This document shows positions 12,101 to 20,529 of a DNA stretch of 64,000 nucleotides, piece after piece. The stretch's first letter is position 1. Every line of letters begins with the position of its first letter. This stretch comes from Symsagittifera roscoffensis (Eukaryota; Xenacoelomorpha; Acoela; Convolutidae), in assembly GCF_963678635.1 (NCBI RefSeq), contig NC_087071.1, forward strand, positions 25,617,821 to 25,681,820. Reading direction: 5' to 3'. The notes under the pieces are model-generated. The model was not told the DNA's origin and did not search any database. It worked only from the letters and a program-made list of their open reading frames with translations. The position numbers and the translations under genes were made by a program.

Positions 12101-15100
12101 CCAATGGAAAAACCATTTAAAGTTAAAACTCAAACTTTGCAGAAAACAGTTAAAATAGAGTAACCCAATAAAATTAACCCAATTTGAGAAAACTGGATCA
12201 ATAGGTATGCTTTTTATTTCGCTGGGAAATCTTAAAACTAAATCCCATTTTCGAAACGTCAATCACGCTATGCATGAAATTTACCCTTTTGCTGTTCGAT
12301 AGTGGAGTTCGCCTTCCTTTTAACAAAGGATATGAACTAAACTTAAAAAGAAATCAAAATTTCAATCGCGAAAAATTACATTTGAGTCTGAATAAATTTT
12401 AAAAGACTTCCTGAAAAAAAATAACTAAAAAAATCATCAAGACCTATTACCGAGTCTGAATTACGTTCATCTACTCTTAAAAAACATCAACTCTTTAAAA
12501 ATATCGCGCTCATTGCAAGAACAGCAAACGATCTTCAATACCTTGCGATTTTTTAAAAACAGTCTTCTCGGCACAAGGTCTACTGAAAACAGTCTACGGC
12601 AAAAGGTTCTATCTTTCAGAAGGATGGAAAGTACTTCAACCACGTATTTCGTCCTAATATTCAACCTTCTAAGATTCTTATCTGATCGCTGTTCTCAAAA
12701 TAGCATCAAGGAATATCTCATTTTGTAAATCTACATGAATCATTTTAGCTTGCTGTATGTTAAGTTTACTTGATACAGCGGAAAAAGAATGGCCTTTTTA
12801 GGACGAAAGCGCCTCCTTAGAATTAGAAATAATTTATTCAAAGCCAGGCACCAATAAATCGGATGAAACACTTGCAAAACATAAACACCTGCACAGTAAA
12901 CATAGTCCCAGTGCCATTGGAGAAAGACGGAAACCTAGAAAGCGTGGAGACACTGTGCAAAAATCTAGGTAGTGAAATCAAATGACAACTCTTTAGATGC
13001 TTCAAACCTCGACAAGCTTTATTTTGCGTTCTTCTTCGATGAATTTAGCCTTGTTACGGTAAGAAACTATCCAGCCTATCCAGCCTGTCAACAGATCGTG
13101 GAAATGACCCCGTAATCATCAAAATTGAAATTGTCATCTAGGAAGTAAACTTGAAATAGAAGCTGAATACAAAAATCATTCAAAATTTGGTTATGACGAT
13201 GCTTCACAAGTTTTTGCCCCGATCTGTGGCCTGAGATTAGAGAGCTGTCGCTGTTTTTGGCGCAGTAGTGATTTAATACAGGAATGTGCGACTTTGGATG
13301 TAGCAAACTGACCCAATACGGACTTCCTAGCTCAATCAAGTTCTAGCCATGGACTCTTCTAGGGACCTCCAAGATAGTTCAGAGCCAACACACAAATCGA
13401 GGTGCAGCTCGACGTCGTGAAGTTATTATCATTCGACATGGCATCAGCAATAACAATATTAACGTCCACTTCACTAAATGCTGTCTGATCATTAAAAATC
13501 ACCGAGCCCTCGGCCTCCCCTAACATATTGAAAACCTCAACACAAACAGCTGTCAGTGTTAAGAGTAATAGTATTGTTCTCCAGCCACTTACTAGTCTCG
13601 TTTAATGCTTTTTGATGCACTTTTTGAATGAAGTTATTGGAAGTGGTAGTTAAAATTGGATTGCTCCTCTTGTCCATTCTCTTTGCAAGTTTCTCCCCTA
13701 TTGTTGGAGAAAAAAAAACATAAAAAATGATCAACTTTGATTCATCTATATCCTGCCGCCTTTTTTTGGTTTCCTTTCCTCATTGAAAGTTTTCTCTACT
13801 CCCTTTCTTCACTTGTTTATCTAGTCTTTGTAGCTAGAAATAACGTTCATTGCTATCACTTTTCTATTCTGTTTTTCGTAAATATCTCTTTTTTTGCTGG
13901 ACTTCTCTTTTAACCAGAACTGTTTTGGTGCATTCTGTTTTGCAGCAGCCTTTTTAACTTGGTTATCATTCCCAATTTCTTCAGATCGTTTTTTCTCAGG
14001 GAGGAATTCATTAAGCTTAATTGTCAAGATATTCTGAAACTTTTTGAAAGCAGTTTCGCAAACCATTGAACAAATTTCTCGGTTAGGAACCTTCAGCTCC
14101 TTTCTTAAACTTTACTGAGATCCATCGCTAATGAGGCGTTTTCAAGTTTTTTCCATTTTCTGTATTTAATTGGTTTAGTCCACTTTCTTTGGTTTCGGAT
14201 TTGGTGTTGAAAGCTACTGTGTAATGGTCACTTATGGCTGTTTTCATAACACTCGTATACCCTTCGTGTTTAAAAAAACAAGTCTAACGCTTTTGTATCT
14301 AGATCCTACTTATTGATTATCTTCAAGTTATATCCCAAGAAAATGTTTGATAGTTCCATTTACATTCAATCCGCCGCAAATAATGTTTAGTAAAATAGAG
14401 ATATAGTCTTTCAGGTGAGACGTAGTCTTTCAGAGACGTAGAGACGTAGTCTTTCAGGTGAGATTGTAGGACATCTTAGGTTTTTTATTAAATGAACTAG
14501 GTGGAATATAAAAGCATGTTTAGTAGGTCCCCACAGAGTCTTTGTAAAAATTCAATTGTAATTATTTAAATATTGTTTTAGTTTGTTTGAAGGATTATTT
14601 CATATTTGAATTCTTCACGCAAAAACACTCCAATGCCATTTCCCCTTTTTACCCGTGAGCAATCTTTTTTTTTGGTGATAACCCGGTATTGAGAACACTT
14701 TTGTCCTATGTCTAATTGCCATTGGTTTTTCGGAATAACTCATGAGCAGTACGCAAAATTTATCAATTTTGTTTGGTAGTGATCTAATATTTTGAAGCCA
14801 AACGAAGACTGAGGTGTTTTCTTGTAGTCTGTGTCATACTTTGAAGAAGCAAAGAGAAAACAACCTGTACTGGCCAGTGTTTTTGTACATATATGAAACT
14901 AAAAAATCGATCACATCTGCCTACAGTAGAGAACAATTCGTATATTCGTAGAAGCAAAACAATTGGCGAAAGCCTGTCTGAACCTCTTTTTTGCTACGAT
15001 CTCACAGCAACTTGTGGCCGCCTCTGAGGTATCACAGGCGGGTCATCACCATTGAAAAAAGAAAAAACAATAACAAATATTTTTTTCATGGTTACGACAC

Positions 15101-18100
15101 ATGTGCAAGAAGTTGAGCTGCGTGTTCATTCTCTTCTATCTTTGAAAAACAATCGAAAGAAAAAATTAATTAAATAAACGAAAAAAGGGCCCAGTGAGAT
15201 AATGGAAAAGGAACGCAAGAGATATCAACTCAATTAATCTTAATCACAACAGAAAAATTAATATTCAAAAAAGAATAGTTAATGAATATGAGTTTCAGAT
15301 TAATATATCAATTCCCAACAACGAATATTAGTACAAAAAGAAATATGGTTTTGGGTCTCAGTTATCATTTCTTATGATGTTCATTATTTGCCAGTGTTTT
15401 TCTTTTTATACACTAGAGATCTCTCAGTATCATCTCTTTCGACCGATCCCGATAGTTTCGGTTGATAGTAGTCTTTTCATATTTCAGCAAATCCGTCTTG
15501 TACGGTACGCGCACAAATTTACCTCGTTCGTTTTCGCTGTTTGCAGAAACCTCAGATGGGTTCAGACGCTCACTCACGTAAACGTATTTTGGTTTCTCGT
15601 ATTCAATTTATGGCGTAATTGAAAACGGGCTTGAAAAAAAATTACTTTATCTGCGAAGTATATTAATTTGCAAACTAGGCTCGGTAATAGCCCATCAAAC
15701 GCCTTGCCAGGCAAATGTGATATTTTAATCCTTTCCTCATTTATTTTTATTCGCAAAAACATTTTAATAAAAATCTCTGTTTCACTATTAACATTATGAA
15801 CATTTCTCGCATCCAAAGATGATTTCATTATGTTTCCTCGTGTGGCGCTTTTGTGCTCGCAATCGATCATCTAATTTAGTCTGATTTTATTCAAGATCTT
15901 TTATTTTCTGCCCTTGTTCAATTGCAAGAGCTCTCATCTTTTTCACCTCTTGGTACACATCTCTCACTTTTTTATCTCTGAATTGTTACTTACGATCTCT
16001 TGTTCTTGAGATAATGCTCCACTTTAATCCGAAACATTCATTGGGTTCATCGTGACTAACAAAATAAAATAAAAACCCAGCTTGAACTGAAACAATATTG
16101 TCATTTTTTAAAATTCTATCAGTGAGACATTTAACTTCTCGAACTTTTTTCAGGGCTTTGGCTTGAACGAAATCAGTTTATAAATCTGAAAAACTTAGAT
16201 TTGAATAACTATAAGGCCAATTCAATTGTTTTTATGAAGAATTTCTTGTTATAAAATTGCCACAATTTTTCTTTTTCAACATTCAGTTCATCGCAATGTC
16301 AACCGACCGTTTTTCAATTCGATTCTTCTTTCTTATCTCCAAAACTTTCAGTTATGGCTCCGGAAACGAAATTTTTAAGAATTTTAGAAACAACATTCAA
16401 TAATGTTACTGGATGATAGTTCGAGACATCTGCTTTGCTGTCTTCCTTGAAGATCGGCAGAACAATTCCATTTATCCATTTCCGGGGAAATCTCTTCAAT
16501 CGAACGAATGTTTTAAATGAAGTAAACATTGATTTAGCAATTTCGGTACTAGTTCTTTTGAAAAAGCTGGGTGGAAATTGATCTGGTTCTCTGCTTTTAC
16601 TAATATCAATCTCTTGGAGCTCTGATTCAATTGATCTCATGGTGAAGTTTACTTTTTTTCAGGTCATAAGATACCGCTGGAGTTGGCTTAACGAAATTAT
16701 ATTCTGAATCGGTGACAACCGCCGCAAAGTAGTCATTGAAGAGATTGACTTTGTCTATATAGTCACTGACTTCGCAACTTGTTGAGGGGTCGATGATTTT
16801 GGTGTTAACTTTTCTCTGCCGAGACTTATTAGGTATTTGAATATCCTTTTTCTTTTTCTCGTTGAAAACAAGTCTTTTTCATATTGCTGCCTAACAGATC
16901 TTGCAATCGAGAGCATTCAATTCGAAACGCTTGAACTTTGTTGAACAAGGTAATACTTATTGCAGTTTTTCTTTAATGTCTTTCCCAGAGTTTCCATCTT
17001 ATTTATTACATGCGCGATTTCAGAGGAAATCCAGGGAGAAAGATTTTGACTTTCTACGAGGGGTATGCTTATCAATTAATTCACAGATCCAATTATACGA
17101 CAAATCCGTATTTACATTCATATTGCTGTAACAGAAAGGCATCAAAGGGCTGATGGGCCATTTAGCCGCCAGATTTACAAAGTCACATTTGCAGAAGCTG
17201 TAGAAGCGGAAAAATGGTAAATGTTGGTATTGGACGATTGTTTTTTAGAAATACTAGTCAGCTACATATCAAATCAGTCAACTAACATAACGTATTGGCA
17301 GCTGTAAATCAGATACTCTCTCCTGCACAAGTGATGTAACCTTTGGGCTCTAACTATGCTTTCTGTTGTTACTTTTCTACGCGAATGCTCTTCCTATGCA
17401 AAAAAATATGGGTAAGCCTATGGATATGCAAACGATTTTAAATTCGAGACAGATTCAGAAAGAATAGCATCAAAGGTTGGAAAATGGAGAAAGGATAATC
17501 TAATGACACTCAATATGGGCAACTCCAAAAAACTTTGAGAACGGAACAGAAGAATCTCGGCGAAACAAAACTGAACGCTTAAACAGGATACGTTGCACCA
17601 GCACCGCTATTTGCCTGTTAGTTCTGGTAACCTTCGAGAACTGACACGAAATTGAAACGCAGAGACGAAGTTGCACTTCGCATACATAAGCAGTTTAACT
17701 AGTATACGAAAAAGTTCATTAAAACATCCGAGCCGTAGCATCCGAGCCTTAGCTGGTTATTGATCAAAATGAACACATTTTGTCGCAACAATATTTGCGT
17801 CGAACAAAATTTGCGACTTATGTTGGAAAAAAAGAGAGTTCATGCTACAACACAAGCTTTGCTAGTGTAAAATTGTGTCCCAATGGCAAAGTAGGGTATG
17901 AATAGCCGCACAGGTGTTACACGACTGTTAAAGTGCTTTTAGTGCTTTAACAGCGTCTAAAACAATTTGATGAAAATTTGTGGATCCGAACTTCCAAGTT
18001 ATTGAACATAGCAAAAAGTGGGCAACAAACAGATGCAAAAAAGAATCTACAGCAAAAAATTCAATTAAAACTATTGTTGCACGTGGCGAAAGTTGTATAT

Positions 18101-18736
18101 AAAGGAATACTTGACCCCTGAAAAACTCGTAAAACTGAGGAGTTTAGCCCATGGATTGCCAGACAGTGTATACTACAACAACATCAACTCAAGATATCCT
18201 CCCTAAACACTTCAAAATGCACGATAAAATGAGTGTAAAAGCCTTTTACCTTCTTGGAGTGAACAAGTTCTCCGTTTACTGAGACCTCGAAGTAGCCAGT
18301 CGCTCTCGGAGTGCCCTCGGAATCCTAGAACAAGGAAAGGAAGATACAGACAGTTTAAAGCGTCAATACATTATGAAGGTTTTTTATTTAAAAAAATTCG
18401 GACTTTTCAAAAAAACTCTTATTTTTAGGGCATTTTCAAAGGTAACAAGCAAAGCGCAAAAGTAACACTTACAAATTCGATTCCATAGCTAGCGAACTCA
18501 TTTTTGATGTCACTGATTAGCCGATTGGCCTTACTTCTGTACCCTCATGCACCGCTAAAATAAAGCCTTCAATGTCTTATTTGATAACTATGAATACGTG
18601 ACACCGATTCATAAATTAATTCAAGGTAAACTGATACTTTTTTCTCGACAACAGAAAAATTTGGTCATATTTGTTCACAATACAAAACTTTATCATGCAC
18701 ATACCAATAGAGAATGTTAACTTGAACTCGAGACAT
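6024..18736 (-). CDS. SELENOW: selenoprotein W (SELENOW), four exons, in-frame TGA = Sec
   Basis: SELENOW is a small cytosolic thioredoxin-fold (Rdx family) selenoprotein with a redox-active CxxU motif. Four minus-strand exons join in frame: 18705-18736, 18473-18554, 18250-18324, and 6024-6107 or its duplicate 10744-10827. The product is 90 residues with stop TAG; mammalian family members are about 87 residues. Exon 1 ends in ILYC and exon 2 opens with G-A-TGA-G-Y, giving Cys11 and Sec14 (codon 18545-18547). Exon 3 carries the family block EGTPRATGYFEV and ends VHSKK; exon 4 continues with KGDGYVDSE. Donors are GTATGT, GTAAGT and GTAAAA; acceptors are TTTTAG, TTCTAG and TTATAG. Introns 1 and 2 are 150 and 148 bp; intron 3 is 7.4 or 12.1 kb depending on which last exon is used. 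Seen: exons, splice sites and TGA. Known: family motifs. Inferred: Sec insertion, because no SECIS was confirmed. Confidence 0.9.
6108..8819. other. intronic sequence; no supported gene (duplicate 10828-13536)
   Basis: Several 65-103-codon open frames occur here on both strands (for example 6999-7244 and 7234-7545, minus). They overlap each other, match nothing I recognise, and are kept in both units only because the units are nearly identical. A copy of the dispersed repeat also found at 2.4-3.9 kb lies at about 7540-7700. I annotate no gene. Confidence 0.5.
8820..10150 (-). mobile_element. decayed non-LTR retrotransposon with EEP endonuclease domain
   Basis: Read on the minus strand from about 10140 the sequence gives, across several frames, N-I-R-S-L-P-N-K, then RGNGIGVFLREEF, then a degenerate GDFN block (read as GGLNVN, near 9655), then A-I-S-D-H-Y-T-V near 9505. 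These are the ordered motifs of the apurinic-type endonuclease of LINE elements (EEP superfamily). A 9104-9349 frame resembles the basic linker after the endonuclease. A 8820-9017 frame (NETSKWLENNTITLN) resembles the region just after the RT palm, so the palm itself seems deleted. Frameshifts and stops make it non-functional. Clade is uncertain (CR1/jockey-like). Confidence 0.6.
9688..9736. repeat. short tandem repeat of 'gtagtctttcag'
   Basis: The words 'agtctttcaggtgag' and 'acgtagtctttcag' alternate. The corresponding tract in unit 2 (14405-14463) carries one extra 'agacgtag' step, so this array has changed since the duplication. Confidence 0.7.
10744..10827 (-). CDS. SELENOW: SELENOW terminal exon, proximal duplicate
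   Basis: This 84-base exon (27 codons plus TAG) is identical in coding content to 6024-6107, has the same TTATAG acceptor, and lies 4,720 bp nearer to exon 3. It encodes KGDGYVDSEKKLKKIF and a C-terminal helix. Because it is met first by the transcript, it may be the one normally spliced. Only about 147 bp of 3' flank is shared with the distal copy before the duplication junction near 10597, so the two transcripts would have different distal 3' UTRs. Confidence 0.82.
   Translation of the reverse strand, partial: KGDGYVDSEKKLKKIFSAVEVALGLKE
13537..14868 (-). mobile_element. duplicate of the EEP-endonuclease LINE relic
   Basis: This is the copy of 8820-10150 in duplication unit 2, shifted by 4,717 bp, with the same motif order and the same breaks. 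It therefore arose by segmental duplication and not by a second insertion. Confidence 0.6.
15315..16313. other. SELENOW intron 3 sequence, no gene seen
   Basis: Unique sequence between the tandem duplication and a LINE fragment. Open frames at 15374-15622 (plus) and 15574-15870 (minus) lack recognisable motifs. The minus-strand one lies downstream of the RT fragment and could be its decayed continuation, but I cannot show that. Confidence 0.4.
16314..17110 (-). pseudogene. non-LTR retrotransposon RT fragment (linker and fingers)
   Basis: The 108-codon minus frame 16314-16640 carries the classic start of a LINE reverse transcriptase: S-x-x-P-D-Q-F-P-P-S-F-F-K, then KWINGIVLPIFKE, then DVSNYHPVTLLNVVSKIL (RT motifs 0 to 2). 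Upstream in another frame (16640-17110) DKVNLFNDYFAAVVTD resembles the usual N-K-A-x-x-F-N-x-F-F linker. No palm (YxDD) follows, so it is a truncated, frameshifted relic of CR1/jockey type. It lies in SELENOW intron 3 and has the same orientation as the endonuclease relics at 8.8 and 13.5 kb, but not in the right order to form one element with them. Confidence 0.75.
17111..18249. other. SELENOW intron 3 near end, no gene seen
   Basis: No credible coding segment, RNA gene or repeat recognised between the LINE fragment and SELENOW exon 3. Confidence 0.5.
18250..18324 (-). CDS. SELENOW: SELENOW exon 3
   Basis: 75 bases, 25 whole codons in phase 0, between a TTGTTCTAG acceptor and a GTAAAA donor. 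It encodes the E-G-T-P turn and the two beta strands of the Rdx fold (GYFEVSVNG, ELVHSKK). This is the best conserved part of the family and gives the strongest identification. Confidence 0.92.
18473..18554 (-). CDS. SELENOW: SELENOW exon 2, carries the Sec (TGA) codon
   Basis: 82 bases between a TTTTAG acceptor and a GTAAGT donor. It completes Cys11, then encodes Gly-Ala-Sec-Gly-Tyr followed by a helix ending YGIEF. The TGA at 18545-18547 sits exactly where the family has selenocysteine, so it is not read as a nonsense mutation. The frame stays open on both sides, and the exon would otherwise look like a broken gene. Confidence 0.9.
18705..18736 (-). CDS. SELENOW: SELENOW coding exon 1
   Basis: 32 bases from ATG (18734-18736) encode MSRVQVNILY plus the first two bases of Cys11. 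The exon is followed by a GTATGT donor. The beta-strand-then-Cys pattern is the family's N-terminus. Any 5' UTR exon lies at higher coordinates and was not identified. Confidence 0.88.
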
Positions 18737-19612
18737 TTCTGTCACACAACAATATCTATCTGAAACAACTCCCTCTATCTCGTTATGTAAATTTGTGAAA
18801 AATCCCAGTAGCACTGAGCTAGATTTTAGACTGGTTTCTACCTCAATGAGGATCCGGTAAAACAACGTGTACAGAAAATTGAACAGAATAATTCTTAAAA
18901 GTTTGTAACATTTGCTCGGAAAGTACATAACGACGGAAAGTAAAACTATATCCGGTAACTTTGTCAATTTTTGATCAACTGGACTCTTGTTCATGGTTCT
19001 TGAAGTGCACTTGTTCAAATTGTCGATCTTGACTTTATATTTTTATTTTTTTTTGCCTTAATTTTTTAAGGGAATTAATTTTTTCATCGTCATCATCATC
19101 ATCATTATACCATATAGACTGGCTAGAGTCAAGATAGAGCTTCACGTGCTTTTAGCCGTCTCTACCAAAGCATGTTCGAAATGGTCCTCATAACAACCGG
19201 TCAACGAGTTGTTACTGGTTGAAGGCTATCAGCCGATTCGCGCAAATTAACTTAGTCGCATGCAAAATAATGGACTCATGGCTGGGTCTCAGTATCCCCA
19301 GACCACGAGGTCACTCCTAAAAATGGGGTAGATACATTATCATATTTTCAAAATGTTAATCCTGATGATGCACAAAATGTGCTAAAACGTTTGAAATAAC
19401 ATTATAAATTTCTTATAAATATTATCATATTAAGCTACCATATTACTATTGTTTTTCTACATTAGAGAAAATCACACTACCTATCGGAGATGGATCGACC
19501 CTTTCCTTAATCCGTAGCTTCTCATAGACCGAAACTGGAAATAGATGATATAATTTAAATTCAGGACATCTACAGAAGCTAAAAGTTGTTAAGACTACAG
19601 TTCAGGAGTGTA
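18737..19612. other. SELENOW 5' flank; promoter not resolved
   Basis: This is the presumed upstream region of the minus-strand SELENOW gene. The 117-codon minus frame 18665-19018 overlaps exon 1 in another frame and is chance. A run of 'tcatcatcatcatcat' lies at about 19088-19108. I see no clear TATA box or initiator that I would defend. Confidence 0.4.
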
Positions 19613-20529
19613 TCTCCAGAACCTTCCAATTTCTTCAATAGTCCTGACTAGACGCCTTCTTCTTGGTCAGTAAGGGTTGCTACCTTCACCTTCAGCCTTC
19701 CCGATTTGTTCAATTCTTCCTGTAACGACTGTAACAGCACAATCATTACAACTCGGAAAAATTCTTCTCGTTAATTCTGCGACTGTCTCTGCTCACGTTA
19801 TTTCTGTCTCGCTCGCCGTGATTCTCATTTGTACAAGCGAAAATTACGGTTCTGATTTTCGCTATTTTTCAGTTCTCGCGAAAATAAAAGATGTTCACGT
19901 GTATATCTCTTCGTACTAACTTTTAAAAATGAGCATGTCAACTCATAGTGACCTTTCCCAATCTAATTTTTTTTCAAATAAGACCATTAATCAGTGGAAC
20001 TGTTCTTTCGTACAGTCGAATCACTTCAAAAAAAATTAATTTTGACGAACCATTTGCCAGCGGCAATCTGGTCGAATGGCACACACTCCCCGGAAAGCCC
20101 CGGTCAATGTCCTCTTTGAACTTCGAGTAACTTATCAAAAGACTTATTCTAATTGTTGTTATAAATTTATTAAATAGATTTGTTATGTTTAATGTTTGTG
20201 CCTGTTTGTGGAGCGCCCTCTGAGGAATTTTAGAGACAGGTCTGTCAAGTGGCTTTCTGTGGGGAGGTGGAAAACTGGAATTGGCTTGTGGAGTCTGGTG
20301 GTGCGCCGATGGACCTACTGAGCTCGGGTGAGATTGTTCCTTGTTTTTGATTTTTATAATTCGATTTTAAAATTAAAATTAATTTAATTGTCTTTTATTT
20401 TTTTTATTTGCTGATTTGTATAGTTCCCACTAACCGCTTATCATGGGTTAGTTCAGTCCCCTAAAGTCCAGTCAAAATCCTTTTTTTTACCTTTATGCTG
20501 CGTCAAGATGAGGAAAAACAGAAAAGAGT

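Larger units (their letters stand above)
10597..15314. repeat. tandem segmental duplication, unit 2
   Basis: This is the second copy of the 4.72-kb unit. It ends where 'atatcaattcc' runs into unique sequence at about 15315, whereas unit 1 continues into this unit. Both copies lie inside what becomes the large third intron and 3' end of SELENOW. Confidence 0.92.
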
